Part shown: piece by piece, positions 17,435-27,305 of the stretch | How the letters are laid out: each line of letters starts with the position of its first letter | How positions within the stretch are numbered: position 1 is the stretch's first letter | Origin: CAVSWN01 sp963770995 | GTDB taxonomy: Bacteria; Acidobacteriota; Vicinamibacteria; Vicinamibacterales; CAVVIG01 | Assembly: GCA_963770995.1 (NCBI GenBank) | Contig: CAVYRS010000001.1 | Span: forward strand, 1,550,001-1,614,000 | Direction of reading: 5' to 3' | DNA length: 64,000 nt | Made by a program: the position numbers and the translations under genes | The notes under the pieces: generated by a model | Database searches by the model: none | Told to the model about the DNA's origin: nothing | The model's input: only the letters and a program-made list of their open reading frames with translations

Positions 17435-18691
17435 ATGTACGTCCTCTGTGCGGTCGTAACCGCCACGACCGCGCTCGCGCAGACCCCTCAGCCGAGCGTC
17501 CGCGTCACCTTTGCCGAGGCGGTTCAACTCGCGCAAGACCGGAACCCAACCGTCGCGGCGGCCGCAACCGGAATCCTGCGCGCCGAAGCGCTGGTCCGTC
17601 AGGCGCGCGCCGCGACGCTGCTCCAGGTGAACGGCAGCGTCATCACCACGACGCTGAATACCAGCGTCGAGTTCCAGGACACCATCGTCACGCCTCGCAA
17701 TCAGGTGAACGCCGCGCTGACGGCCGACATGCCGATTGTCGCCGCGGCGGCGTGGGCCCGGCGCGCGCAGGCGGCCGAGGCGAAGACCGTCGCGGAGCTG
17801 TCGACAGACAACACGAAACGCCAGGTCGCGCTGGCGGCGGCAGATGCATTCCTGACGATCATCGCCGCGAAGCGCGTGGTCGAAAGCACCGTGCGCGCCC
17901 GCGACGTCGCGAAAGCGCACTTCGATCTGGCGACCGAGCTCGAACGGGGCGGGACAGGGAGCCGACTGAACGCCGTGCGTGCGCAGCAGCAGTATTCGAT
18001 CGATGAAGGCCTCGTCGAGGTGTCGCAGCTCGCGGTCTATCGCGCCCAGGAAGCGCTGGGCGTCCTGATCGCGGAAGACGGACCCGTGGATGCCGCCGAC
18101 GTGCCCATCCTCGAGCTGCCGCCGGGCGCCGAATCACCAACGCCGGCCGCGCTGATGCTGCGCAGCGACTTGAAGCTGTTCGCCGCCAGGGAGCAGCTCG
18201 CCGAGCGTATTTTCAAGGACAGCTCCAAGGACTGGTGGCCGACCGTCAACGGGATCTTTCAGCCGTCGACGGTGTACCCGTCGCAGTTCTTCCTGCCGCA
18301 AAACAGCTGGCGGCTGCTGGTGCAGGCTGACGTGCCGATCTTCGACAGCGGCCACCGGGCCGCGGCAAAGATGCTGCGCGAGGCCGACGTCGACGAGACA
18401 CGGGCCACGCTCGCCGGCGGGCGCACGCGGGCCGGCGCCGAAGTGCGCGCCGCGCGCGAGGCGATCGCGAGCGGCGAACGGAGCCTGGCGAGCGCCAGGG
18501 CCGCGGCGAGCCAGGCGCATCAGGTCGTGGACATCACGAACATCAGCTTCCGTGCCGGCGCCGTGACCAATATCGAGGTCATCGACGCGGAGCGAACCGC
18601 GCGCGACAACGACCTGGCCGTCGCCATCGCCGAAGATCGGCTGCTTCGTGCGCGCCTGGAGCTGCTCAACGCGCTCGGTCGATTTCCATGA
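17435..18691 (+). CDS. TolC-family outer-membrane efflux protein
   Basis: 418-residue outer-membrane channel component of the RND system. A signal peptide (YVLCAVVTATTALAQ) follows the ATG at 17435. The mature part has two OEP repeats: VTFAEAVQLAQDRNPTVAAA at the start and RSDLKLFAAREQLAERIF after the middle, with long coiled helices rich in Ala, Arg and Glu. The upstream in-frame extension to 17282 is repeat-derived (RPEPVEG) and overlaps the pump gene, so I prefer the later start. The second repeat hairpin ends a few bases from this ATG and could hide the ribosome entry region, possibly lowering translation. Confidence 0.88.
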   Translation: MYVLCAVVTATTALAQTPQPSVRVTFAEAVQLAQDRNPTVAAAATGILRAEALVRQARAATLLQVNGSVITTTLNTSVEFQDTIVTPRNQVNAALTADMPIVAAAAWARRAQAAEAKTVAELSTDNTKRQVALAAADAFLTIIAAKRVVESTVRARDVAKAHFDLATELERGGTGSRLNAVRAQQQYSIDEGLVEVSQLAVYRAQEALGVLIAEDGPVDAADVPILELPPGAESPTPAALMLRSDLKLFAAREQLAERIFKDSSKDWWPTVNGIFQPSTVYPSQFFLPQNSWRLLVQADVPIFDSGHRAAAKMLREADVDETRATLAGGRTRAGAEVRAAREAIASGERSLASARAAASQAHQVVDITNISFRAGAVTNIEVIDAERTARDNDLAVAIAEDRLLRARLELLNALGRFP

Positions 18692-18698
18692 TCCATCC

Positions 18699-19763
18699 AT
18701 GAGCGGGACATGGATGATCTACGGGGCCAACGGCTACACCGGCAGGCTCGCCGCCCGCGTTGCGAACGATCGCCATCTCAGCCCTGTCCTGGCCGGCCGC
18801 CGCGCCGAACACATCCGGCCTCTCGCGCACGAACTGGGCTGCGAGTCGCGCGTGTTCGATCTCGTCGACCCGGCGGTTGCCGCGAAGAATCTTGAAGGCG
18901 TCGCAGCGGTGTTGCACTGCGCCGGTCCGTTCTCCACCACCAGCAGGCCGATGCTCGCCGCGTGCCAGCGCGCCGGCACGCACTATCTGGACATCACCGG
19001 CGAAATCGCGGTGTTCGAAGACATCCACTCGCGCAGCCAGCAGATCAGGGACGCCGGCATCGTCGCCATTCCGGGAGTTGGCTTTGACGTCGTGCCAACC
19101 GATTGCCTCGCGGCGATGTTGAAGCGTGAACTCGCCTCGGCGACCCACCTCAAGCTGGCCTTCATGTCGCGCAACGGCAAACTCAGTCCGGGAACGGCCA
19201 AGACCATGGTCGAAGGCATCCCCGAGGGTGGGAGGATTCGCGAGAACGGCAGGATTGTCAAAGTTCCCCCGGCGTTCAAGGTTGAAACAATCCCGTTCAC
19301 CGAGAATCTCTCGGCCACCGCGGTCACCATCCCCTGGGGCGACGTCTCGACCGCGTTCTACTCCACTGGGATTCCGAACATCGAAGTGTTCCTCGGCGTG
19401 CCTGAAAAGCAGATTGGACGAATGAAGATTCCTGGCGTCCTGCGTTCGCTGCTGAGGCTGGCGCCGGTGCAGGCGTTGGTGAAGGCACAAATCGGGAGAC
19501 GGGTGAAGGGCCCAACCGACGAGCAGCGCGCGCGCGACGAAGTCTATCTGTATGGCGAAGCCTGGGATGAGGCCGGACACAAGGTTGCCATGCGCCTGCG
19601 CACGCGCGAAGGCTACACGTTGACCGCTGAATCGGGCGTCACGGCGACATTGAAAGTGCTCGAAGGCCACCTTGCACCGGGTGCGTACACGCCCTCGATG
19701 GCGTTCGGTGCCGACTACGTCCTTGAGCTCGAGGGCACCGTACTCAGCCGCGTCACATCGTAG
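18699..19763 (+). CDS. Saccharopine dehydrogenase-like NADP-binding oxidoreductase (trans-acting enoyl reductase type)
   Basis: 354-residue Rossmann-fold protein. The N-terminus MIYGANGYTGRLAARVA is the GxxGxxG dinucleotide motif of the saccharopine-dehydrogenase-like/enoyl-reductase family. LAGRRAEHIRPLAHELG and AVLHCAGPFSTTSRPMLAAC follow, with GTHYLDITGE at about 90. Family members reduce lipid or polyketide enoyl groups or amino-acid derivatives; the substrate here cannot be told. The start MSGTW lies eight bases after the TolC-family stop, suggesting cotranscription with the efflux operon. The last 11 bases overlap the converging gene on the other strand. Confidence 0.85.
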   Translation: MSGTWMIYGANGYTGRLAARVANDRHLSPVLAGRRAEHIRPLAHELGCESRVFDLVDPAVAAKNLEGVAAVLHCAGPFSTTSRPMLAACQRAGTHYLDITGEIAVFEDIHSRSQQIRDAGIVAIPGVGFDVVPTDCLAAMLKRELASATHLKLAFMSRNGKLSPGTAKTMVEGIPEGGRIRENGRIVKVPPAFKVETIPFTENLSATAVTIPWGDVSTAFYSTGIPNIEVFLGVPEKQIGRMKIPGVLRSLLRLAPVQALVKAQIGRRVKGPTDEQRARDEVYLYGEAWDEAGHKVAMRLRTREGYTLTAESGVTATLKVLEGHLAPGAYTPSMAFGADYVLELEGTVLSRVTS

Positions 19764-21933
19764 GGTCTCGTGCCGAGGCCGGCCACGTCACCCATGACAG
19801 GACGTAGCTTGCCGCGACGATCAGGAGCAGCGCCTTGACGCCGGTGACGAACGTGAGCGACTGGAGAAGGGCGCCGACCAGCGCGCCGGCCAGGTTCGCG
19901 CCGAGCGCCTCGTCCTTCCGATCTGACGCGGCAAATGAGCGGATGAAAATGACGCCGCTGAACAGCAGCGGACATGTCGTCAAGCTGCCGACCACGACGG
20001 CTTTCTCGACGGACGGCAGGAAGGCGAACCTGGCCAGGTCGACGAAATACAAACCCACGCACACCGCGATGAGCACGACATAGATCGAGCCGACGTGCAG
20101 CCGGGGGAATCGGGACGCGAGCCCGTTGGCCACCAGCGCGGTCGCGAGGACGCCGGAGACAATGACCGCATTGACCTGCCACGTATTCCCCAGCACCACC
20201 GAGGCCTTGCTGATGGTCTGAACCTCCAGAAGCAGGAAGCCCGCGCCGAGGAAGAAGAAGTGCCAATGCACACGCCCCCAGCGGCCCAGGATGTTGGTGG
20301 CCTGCCAGCGGTGGGCGCTCCGAAACAGAATCACGATCATCAAGCCGGCGAGCAGGTAGTACAGAACCGGGATCCTCGCGGATTCCAGGTAGATGTACGG
20401 CCAGTCGTCCGTCGTGATCCTGGTCTCGTAAGTCAGCGACAGCGGATAGGCCCGCTGCATGTTGTCGATCAAGGCAGCGAGGCTCGGACGAGCGGCGATC
20501 TGGGCCCTGGCCGCGGCGAGATCGCCGGCGACAAAGATGACGCCTCCCCAGCCATAGGAACTCGGAGGAATGCGGAAGGCGAGCGGGCTGTCACCGAAAA
20601 CCTCCCGGAGGATTCTCGCCATGCGGTCGGCGATGAACGGTTTCTGGGTCTCGAAGCTGAGGACCATGATGCCGCCATCGGCGAGCAGCGTCCTGGCGCG
20701 TATGATGCTCTCGCGCGTGTAGACATAGTGATCCAGCCGCGCGTTGGTCATCGCCGTCGTCGTGTGGGAATCCAGCAGTCCAAACGTGATCACGTCGAAG
20801 CGTTCGCGGGTCGTCGCGAAAAACGAACGCGCATCGTCGTTGACGACCTGCACTGAGGGCGACGCGTAGGGACGCTCGGGATGATAGCGGCGGCCGAGTG
20901 CGATGATGACCGGATCGATTTCAACCGCAATCGTCCGCGCGACTCCCTGGCGGAGGCCCCCCGCGACGTCATTACCCGCACCGGCGCCGACGATCAAGTA
21001 TCGCTGCGGGTTCGGGTGCAACAGCGGTGGGAGATCGTATTGACTCAGCCCGTGGAATTCGGGCGGATAGCGTGTCCCGTCTACCGCAGGACGCGACGAG
21101 CTCAAGTCCGCCATCATCTGATAGCCGGTGTTGTTCACGGTGACGACGTAGTCGCCGATCTCTCCTTTCTGATGGTTGGGCACCAGGAGCACGAGCTTCT
21201 GGTAAGGCGACCACACCACTTCCAGGGCGCCGGGGACGCGCCCGGCGAACCAGGCGAGCGTCACAACTGCCGCGATCAGGGCGAGATTCAGCCGCCGGTC
21301 GTCAGGCTCGCGCGCGACGAACACGCAGACCAGCCCGCACACAATCACGAACCAGACCCAAGGCGGCTGGTGGAAGAAGCTGAGCACGACAAAGAGCCAG
21401 GTGCCCACGAGGCTGCCGGCGAGGTTGGCGGAATACGCGCGGAAGGTGCGCGGGTGATCGTTCAAGAGGCGCGCGAGGAGGCGGCCGACCGGTACGAACA
21501 TGTCGACGACCAGGATCAGCATCAGATACGAAATCGCCAGGCCCAGGACGATGGACAACATCGTTGACCAGCGGTTGGCGCTGACGGCGCCTCCCCAGAT
21601 CACGAGGTCGCCCAGCACGCTCAGAAGCTCGCTGCCGTGGCCGAGGGTTTCTCTGCTGCTGGGAATCGCCATGAGCAGCAGCAGCACGGTCATCGGCACG
21701 AGAGTCTGGCGCAGCGCGATCGACTGTCCAGAGGTGAAACTCCCCAGGCCCAGGCCCAGAAAGCTCGCGACGAGAATCGTGTTCTGCAGGTAGGCGAAGA
21801 TGCGGATTTCCGTGCCTATCCAGCGGATAAGCAGCATTTCGAGGAAGAGCGCCAGGACGCTGACGAGAAAGATCGCCACGGTGGGGTTGGACGCTGCGAC
21901 CTGAGCCGGTCGGCGATGAGTATAATCCGCCAA
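19753..21933 (-). CDS. Multi-pass membrane protein with spermidine-synthase-like methyltransferase-fold domain
   Basis: About 726 residues. The N-terminal part has seven or so membrane helices (AIFLVSVLALFLEMLLIRWI, TILVASFLGLGLGSF and others). A soluble Rossmann domain of the spermidine-synthase/SAM-dependent fold follows (YLIVGAGAGNDVAGGLRQG, ARTIAVEIDPVIIALGRRYH, VQVVNDDARSFFATTRERFD), then a further set of C-terminal helices. The Asp-rich polyamine active-site pattern is not obvious, so an actual aminopropyltransferase activity is doubtful. The longest frame starts with TTG and overlaps the TATAAT of the divergent kinase. An in-frame GTG about 18 codons later (before AIFLVSVLAL) is an equally plausible start. 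Confidence 0.75.
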   Translation of the reverse strand: MADYTHRRPAQVAASNPTVAIFLVSVLALFLEMLLIRWIGTEIRIFAYLQNTILVASFLGLGLGSFTSGQSIALRQTLVPMTVLLLLMAIPSSRETLGHGSELLSVLGDLVIWGGAVSANRWSTMLSIVLGLAISYLMLILVVDMFVPVGRLLARLLNDHPRTFRAYSANLAGSLVGTWLFVVLSFFHQPPWVWFVIVCGLVCVFVAREPDDRRLNLALIAAVVTLAWFAGRVPGALEVVWSPYQKLVLLVPNHQKGEIGDYVVTVNNTGYQMMADLSSSRPAVDGTRYPPEFHGLSQYDLPPLLHPNPQRYLIVGAGAGNDVAGGLRQGVARTIAVEIDPVIIALGRRYHPERPYASPSVQVVNDDARSFFATTRERFDVITFGLLDSHTTTAMTNARLDHYVYTRESIIRARTLLADGGIMVLSFETQKPFIADRMARILREVFGDSPLAFRIPPSSYGWGGVIFVAGDLAAARAQIAARPSLAALIDNMQRAYPLSLTYETRITTDDWPYIYLESARIPVLYYLLAGLMIVILFRSAHRWQATNILGRWGRVHWHFFFLGAGFLLLEVQTISKASVVLGNTWQVNAVIVSGVLATALVANGLASRFPRLHVGSIYVVLIAVCVGLYFVDLARFAFLPSVEKAVVVGSLTTCPLLFSGVIFIRSFAASDRKDEALGANLAGALVGALLQSLTFVTGVKALLLIVAASYVLSWVTWPASARDPTM
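21921..21926 (+). promoter_or_regulatory. Putative -10 box of the PD40-type kinase gene
   Basis: Perfect TATAAT, 17 bases before the ATG at 21944 and without an SD in between. It lies inside the longest version of the divergent membrane-protein frame, which argues for a later start of that gene. Confidence 0.45.
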
Positions 21934-21943
21934 CCCTCACGAC

Positions 21944-24673
21944 ATGCCCCTGACTGCCGGATCGCGTCTCGGCACCTACGAGATCACTCTGCCTCTCGGC
22001 GCCGGCGGCATGGGCGAAGTGTTTCGCGCGCGTGACACGAAGCTTGGCCGGCAGGTGGCGATCAAGGTACTCCCCGACGTCGTCGAGCACGCACCCGAGC
22101 GCGTCGCGCGCTTCGAACGCGAGGCCAAAGCCCTCGCCGCGCTGCACCATCCGCACATCGCCACGCTGTTCGGGATGGAACAGGAGGGAGGCAAGCACTT
22201 CCTGGTCATGGAGCTCGTCGAGGGCGAGACGCTCGACGAGCGAATCGCACGCGGCCCGACGCCAATTGCCGAGACGCTCGCGATCGCCCGGCAAATCGCC
22301 GACGCGCTCGAGGCCGCGCACGAGGCCGGCATCGTCCATCGCGACCTCAAGCCGGCGAACGTCAAGAGCACGCCCGACGGCGTCGTGAAGGTGCTCGACT
22401 TCGGCCTGGCCAAAGCGCTCGAGGCGGCGCCCGGCTCGTCACCCGATCTTTCGCTGTCGCCGACGATGACGGTGAATGCCACCGGTACCGGCGTCATTCT
22501 CGGCACCGCGGCGTATATGTCGCCGGAGCAGGCGCGCGGGATGCCGACCGATCACCGGAGCGACGTCTTCGCGTTCGGCGCCGTGTGCTACGAGCTCCTC
22601 ACCGGCCGGCAGGCCTTTCCTGGTGACACGGTGAGCGACATCCTCGCGTCAGTGCTCGCGCGCGAGCCGGACTGGACCGCGCTGCCCTCGCCGATCGATC
22701 CGCGGCTCGTCAGACTGCTGCATCGGTGCCTGGCCAAATCGCGCCGGCAGCGATGGCAGGCGATCGGCGACGTCCGGGCCGAAATCGAATTCATGATCGC
22801 GGACCCGCAGGGCGGCGCGCCGGTGGCCGCGCCGGCGCCGGTTGCGGCGGCGCGTCCGCTGTGGAAACGAGCCCTCCCGATCGCCGCGACGACCGTCGTC
22901 GCAGCCGCACTCGCGGGAGCGGTGGCGTGGACGCTGCGGCCGGCTGCGCCGGCGGTTCCGGTTGTGCGATTCCGCGTCACCGTCGGCGAGGCCCAGGTTG
23001 CGGCGTTCACCAACTTCAATCGGCACATTCTGAACATCTCACGCGACGGCAGCCAGATCATCTACAGCGGCGACAAGGTGTATCTGCGTGCGATGTCCGA
23101 AACCACGGCTCGGCCGGTCGCCGGCACCGACGGATTTACCACGGTGAGCCATCCCGCTTTTTCGCCGGACGGGCGCTCGATCGTGTTCTGGGCCCAAAAG
23201 GACCGCACGCTCAAGCGCCTCAGCCTCGACGGCGGCACCGCCGCGACGGTGTGTCAGCTGTCGGAGGGCGGCCTCGGCCTCGATTGGGTAGGCAACGTCA
23301 TCTACTTCGGCGACGCGAATGAGGGCATCAAGCGGGTGTCCGCCGGCGGCGGCCAGCCTGAGCTCATCGTCAAGCCGACGGGCCTGGAGGAATTCTACGG
23401 TCCGCAGCTGCTGCCGGACGGCGAAACGCTCCTCTTCACGCTTGGCACTCGCGGCATGGCCTCGTGGGACGAGGCGAAGATAGTCGTGCAGTCGCTGCGC
23501 ACAGGAGAGCGACGGACGATCGTGGATCGCGCGACCGGTGGGCGGTATGTCGCGTCAGGACATGTGTTATTCGGTCGAGGGGGCGTGCTGTTCGCCGTCC
23601 CCTTCGACGAGAAACGGCTCGCAACTGGGGGCGAGCCCGTCGCCGTGATCGAGGGTATTCGGCGCGCCGCGCCCACGACGACCGGCGCTGTGCACTTTGC
23701 CGTATCGGACGCCGGGACCCTGGTGTTCGTTCCTGGCACGGTGGCGACGAGCGGGGCCGCCATGCAGCTGACGATGTTCGATCGCAAGGGCGCCGCCGAG
23801 CCGCTGAGCGTGCCGCTCGGTCCGTACAGCCGGCCGCGGTTGTCGCCCGACGGCACGCAGGCGGCGGTCGTGAACGACGATGGAAAGGAGAGCAACATCT
23901 GGATCTACGGTCTCTCGAGAACCAGCGCCGCGCGCCGGCTCACGTTCGGCGGACGCAACAAGGCGGCGATCTGGTCGCCCGACGGCCAGCGCGTGGCGTT
24001 TCAGTCCGACCGCGAGGGTGACGCGTCGATCTGGTGGCAGCGTGCCGACGGCACGAACTCGGCGGCGCGGCTCACGCGCGCAGAGGCCGGCGTGACACAC
24101 GTGCCGCAATCATGGTCGCGCGACGGGCGACAACTGCTGTTCGACGAACGCAAGAACGATCGCGTGACGATCTGGGATCTGACTGTGGCCGACGGCAAGG
24201 CCGCGATCTTCGTGGCGGCGTCGGACGTCCCGAGCGATGCGGCGCTCTCCCCCGATGGCCGATGGGTCGCGTACACGGTGCGCCAGAAGGATTCGGCGCA
24301 GGCCGTCGTGTTCGTGGAGCCGTATCCGCGGACCGGCGCGCAGTTCCAGATCTCAAAGGATGCCGAAGACGGTCACCATGCAGTGTGGTCCGGCGACGGC
24401 CGCGAGCTGTTCTACACGCCAGGCCCTGGCAGCCGGCTGATCGGAGTGCCGATCGCGACCCAACCGACGCTCGCGTTCGGCGAGAGCGTGCTCATTCCCA
24501 GGTTTTTCACGAACGCCCCGCCGAGCACCGACCGCACCTACGACGTCAGCAAGGATGGCCGGTTCCTCGGTCTCCGGACGGACGTCACGGAAACCGGGAC
24601 GCCCATTGCGCCGCAAATCGAGGTGGTGACGAACTGGTTCGACGAGCTGCGGCACCGCGTGCCTTCGCGCTGA
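21944..24673 (+). CDS. Ser/Thr protein kinase with C-terminal PD40/TolB propeller
   Basis: 909-residue eukaryote-like kinase. Kinase domain about 8-270: Gly loop LGAGGMGEVFRARD, VAIKVLP lysine, HRDLKPAN catalytic loop, LDFGLAKAL and AAYMSPEQARG activation segment. All canonical residues are present, so it should be active. A membrane helix (LPIAATTVVAAALAGAVAW) is near 310. The rest is a WD40-like propeller with repeated blades such as HPAFSPDGRSIVFWAQ, RLSPDGTQAAVVNDDG and AIWSPDGQRVAFQSDREG. This is a very common Acidobacteria layout: cytoplasmic kinase, one helix, external sensor propeller. No sigma factor is adjacent. Confidence 0.93.
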   Translation: MPLTAGSRLGTYEITLPLGAGGMGEVFRARDTKLGRQVAIKVLPDVVEHAPERVARFEREAKALAALHHPHIATLFGMEQEGGKHFLVMELVEGETLDERIARGPTPIAETLAIARQIADALEAAHEAGIVHRDLKPANVKSTPDGVVKVLDFGLAKALEAAPGSSPDLSLSPTMTVNATGTGVILGTAAYMSPEQARGMPTDHRSDVFAFGAVCYELLTGRQAFPGDTVSDILASVLAREPDWTALPSPIDPRLVRLLHRCLAKSRRQRWQAIGDVRAEIEFMIADPQGGAPVAAPAPVAAARPLWKRALPIAATTVVAAALAGAVAWTLRPAAPAVPVVRFRVTVGEAQVAAFTNFNRHILNISRDGSQIIYSGDKVYLRAMSETTARPVAGTDGFTTVSHPAFSPDGRSIVFWAQKDRTLKRLSLDGGTAATVCQLSEGGLGLDWVGNVIYFGDANEGIKRVSAGGGQPELIVKPTGLEEFYGPQLLPDGETLLFTLGTRGMASWDEAKIVVQSLRTGERRTIVDRATGGRYVASGHVLFGRGGVLFAVPFDEKRLATGGEPVAVIEGIRRAAPTTTGAVHFAVSDAGTLVFVPGTVATSGAAMQLTMFDRKGAAEPLSVPLGPYSRPRLSPDGTQAAVVNDDGKESNIWIYGLSRTSAARRLTFGGRNKAAIWSPDGQRVAFQSDREGDASIWWQRADGTNSAARLTRAEAGVTHVPQSWSRDGRQLLFDERKNDRVTIWDLTVADGKAAIFVAASDVPSDAALSPDGRWVAYTVRQKDSAQAVVFVEPYPRTGAQFQISKDAEDGHHAVWSGDGRELFYTPGPGSRLIGVPIATQPTLAFGESVLIPRFFTNAPPSTDRTYDVSKDGRFLGLRTDVTETGTPIAPQIEVVTNWFDELRHRVPSR

Positions 24674-24694
24674 AAGTCTACCGAAGGCCAGCTG

Positions 24695-24729
24695 CTCACC
24701 GGGCGGGATTCTCGACGGTGAGCCGGCGA
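24695..24729 (+). repeat. 35-base palindromic repeat, copy 1
   Basis: CTCACCG and CGGTGAG arms enclose GGCGGGATTCTCGA, followed by CCGGCGA. All 35 bases are identical to 27715-27749. Here it lies between the converging kinase and TonB-receptor genes, where it could serve as a bidirectional terminator. Confidence 0.85.
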
Positions 24730-24731
24730 CT

Positions 24732-26915
24732 CTAGAAACGAACCCGGAAGCCACCATTGATGTTCCGGCCTTCGAGGGGGGCCCACGAGTCAACGGTCCA
24801 GCGCCCGTCGACTGCGCGCGTCGGGAGAAGCAGCGGATCCCATCGCGTCTGCCTGACACCCGTGAGATTCTCGCCGTTCACGAAGAGACGAATGCGCCCG
24901 AACTGTTTTTCCGCGAGGAGTCCGAGAATCATGTACGGCGCGCTCATCACGCGATACGGATTCTCTTCAAGGCTCTGTGTGCCGGTGTAGTCCCACTCGA
25001 TTCCGACCCGGCCCACGTCCTCCGCTTCCCACATGCCCACGAGGCCGGCGCTGCGCCGCGGCGTGAGGGGCACGTCCTGCTGAACCGCGTTGACGGTCTC
25101 GCGCGCCCGTACGTAGGTGTAGCTGGCGGTCACCGAGAATGGCGCGCGCCGCCATGTGCTCAGGAGCTCGAGGCCGACGTTCGTGGTCGGATCCGGCAGG
25201 GTGCTGAGCACGTACGACGGCGAACGTTCGACATGGAGTGGGTCACGGATTCGAGACGCGAACAGCGTGGCCGTATAGGACAGGGGCCCATCCGTGCGAG
25301 ACACGTCGAACGAGGTGCTCAGTCCACGTTCGGCTTCGAGCGGCGGTCGAATCTCCAGACGTGTCAGACCTGCCGCTTCAGTTTCCTCTGTGATTGGCGT
25401 CGGCCCGAAGAAACCGGTCCCCACCGACAGCCTGCTCGTCCACTGTCCTGCACGTGCCAATGCCGACACGCGTGGGCTGAAGAACGTGCCGTACTCGCTG
25501 TGACGATCTAGGCGAGCGCTTCCAGACAGCGAGAGGTTCGAAGATACGGTGACGTCGTATTGCGCGAATGCGCCCGGCACGAGGAAGTCAGAGTCGAATC
25601 GTGGCACGTCCCGCGCCGTATAGGCGTCACGCTCGATGGCGAATCCAGCGACCCACGTCTGTCGACCCGCGGTTCCACGGATGGCTGTTTCGCCAAACGC
25701 CGTATCGTGCCGATCCCGCTCGAGGACCTCGCCGAACTGATGATCGTGGCTCTGTCGCGCAATGGCCGCGCGCGCCGTCACGACGTATCGGTCCTTGATC
25801 AGGAACTGTGCTACCGCACCGGCGTCGTACCGTCGCGTATCCAGGGCTTCGACGTATGGCCGGCCCGTCGCCACCAGCACCTCGCCCTCCGGTGTGCCGC
25901 CCTGGCGATTCTCGTAGGTAAAGCCGGTCGTGGCAAAGAAGGTCCGGCCGCCGCCGCCGTCCCAGAACACGCGCGGACGCAGGACCCCTCGCGAATAGCC
26001 TGGGAGATCGGCCCATGCATCGTCATTGAGGTCGTTGGTCTCCTGCCAGTGGCCGCCACCGAGCAATGAACCACTCCAACCGCGCACGAAGGAACGGGAG
26101 AGAAATGTGACGGCATCAGTCGCACCCCGTGTGGACCGATTGAGCAGGAACTCCTCCGCGGGTTCGGCGCCTGGACGCCGCGACAGCAGGTTGATGACGC
26201 CACCCATTGCGCCGGCGCCATATAACGCCGAGGCCACACCCTTGATGACCTCGACCTGTCCCAGATCCATCGGCGGGATCTGGAGCAGACCCAGTCCGCC
26301 GACCTCGCCAAACAGCGGCAGCCCGTCCGAGAGCACGCGCGTATACCGGCCTCGCATGCCCTGAATGCGCACGCTGGCCGCACCGAGGGACGGCGACGTC
26401 GTCTGCACGCGCATGCCGCCCATCTCGTTCAGCATCATGACGATGTCACCGGGCGTCATGAGCATCTTCTCTTCGATTTCCTCCCGTGCGAGGACCTCGA
26501 CGCGCATCGGCTGATCCTCGAGACGCTTGTCGGTCCGTGTCGATGCGACGACGGTGACGCTTTCCTGGAGGTTCGGCTGCTGTTGCAACTCCACGATGAC
26601 CTCTTGCGTCGCGCCGGCGCCCACCTGCACGGTAGTGGTTACGGACACGAACCCGGGCTTCACGACTGTGATGTCGACGTTCCCGGCGCCGGTGCCGACG
26701 GTCGTGGTACCGGACGCGTCGGTGCGATGGCTGGTGCCAGCCACGACCACTTCCGCGTCCTCGATCGGCTTCTGCGCCGCACGGACTTGAACACGAACGG
26801 TGCCCGTTTGGCTCTGAGCGGCTATAGAGAATTGACACAAAACGAAAACACCCATCGCGAACATCAGCGAACGCATAGACCTCCGCCGGCGCGTCCGTAC
26901 GCACCGATTCCTCAA
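24732..26915 (-). CDS. TonB-dependent outer-membrane receptor
   Basis: 727-residue receptor. After a signal peptide (RSLMFAMGVFVLCQFSIAAQ) comes a carboxypeptidase-regulatory-like beta-sandwich (about 38-110), then the plug domain with RVEVLAREEIEEKMLMTPG, SVRIQGMRGRYTRVLSDGLP and VEVIKGVASALYGAGAMGGV. The beta-barrel ends in GGFRVRF with the terminal aromatic typical of barrel proteins. It imports a scarce ligand with energy from TonB; the ligand cannot be assigned. Two small genes lie directly upstream on the same strand (30 and 18 base gaps). One encodes an exported Cys-rich protein, so a metal ligand is possible but unproven. Several in-frame Met codons occur before the signal peptide. 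Confidence 0.93.
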   Translation of the reverse strand: MRNRCVRTRRRRSMRSLMFAMGVFVLCQFSIAAQSQTGTVRVQVRAAQKPIEDAEVVVAGTSHRTDASGTTTVGTGAGNVDITVVKPGFVSVTTTVQVGAGATQEVIVELQQQPNLQESVTVVASTRTDKRLEDQPMRVEVLAREEIEEKMLMTPGDIVMMLNEMGGMRVQTTSPSLGAASVRIQGMRGRYTRVLSDGLPLFGEVGGLGLLQIPPMDLGQVEVIKGVASALYGAGAMGGVINLLSRRPGAEPAEEFLLNRSTRGATDAVTFLSRSFVRGWSGSLLGGGHWQETNDLNDDAWADLPGYSRGVLRPRVFWDGGGGRTFFATTGFTYENRQGGTPEGEVLVATGRPYVEALDTRRYDAGAVAQFLIKDRYVVTARAAIARQSHDHQFGEVLERDRHDTAFGETAIRGTAGRQTWVAGFAIERDAYTARDVPRFDSDFLVPGAFAQYDVTVSSNLSLSGSARLDRHSEYGTFFSPRVSALARAGQWTSRLSVGTGFFGPTPITEETEAAGLTRLEIRPPLEAERGLSTSFDVSRTDGPLSYTATLFASRIRDPLHVERSPSYVLSTLPDPTTNVGLELLSTWRRAPFSVTASYTYVRARETVNAVQQDVPLTPRRSAGLVGMWEAEDVGRVGIEWDYTGTQSLEENPYRVMSAPYMILGLLAEKQFGRIRLFVNGENLTGVRQTRWDPLLLPTRAVDGRWTVDSWAPLEGRNINGGFRVRF

Positions 26916-26945
26916 TTCATCACGTGTGGTAAACAGTGGAACGCG

Positions 26946-27287
26946 CTATGAGCGCGGAGGGTGGTCGGGCGGATTCGCGAGCGCGTCGAGGTAAGAACTG
27001 AACGACGCATGTCCAATGCGAGTCGTGAGAATACCGGACGGTGTGAGCACAGGTGCGACGGCCGAATCGACGCTGCCGAAGCAGAGCATGCAGTTGCCGT
27101 CTCCCGCGTGGTCGCCGCGCTGTTGCGAGGTCGATTCGCGCTCCTGGGTGCAGCCATCAGGGCAGCAGATGCCATCGATCGCGTTCAGGGACGTGAACAC
27201 GACGAGTATCGCCACTGCCAAGAACCTCCGCACGACTTGATTATCGCCTGCTTCCGGTGGAATCGTTCCAGGGGAAAGGAACGTCAT
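26946..27287 (-). CDS. Small exported Cys-rich protein upstream of TonB receptor
   Basis: 113 residues, family not recognised. One hydrophobic segment (FLAVAILVVFTSLNAIDG) acts as signal or anchor. Then a Cys cluster GICCPDGC and a CMLC motif in GNCMLCFGSVDSAVAPVL, and a Pro-rich C-terminus (NPPDHPPRS). Four to five cysteines in CC..C and CxxC arrangement suggest metal binding or a disulfide fold outside the cytoplasm. The ATG at 27287 has GGAAG about seven bases upstream. It sits between a 40-residue ORF and the TonB receptor in a tight same-strand row, so a joint role in uptake is plausible. Confidence 0.6.
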   Translation of the reverse strand: MTFLSPGTIPPEAGDNQVVRRFLAVAILVVFTSLNAIDGICCPDGCTQERESTSQQRGDHAGDGNCMLCFGSVDSAVAPVLTPSGILTTRIGHASFSSYLDALANPPDHPPRS

Positions 27288-27305
27288 CTGGGTCTTCCGT
27301 TGTGA

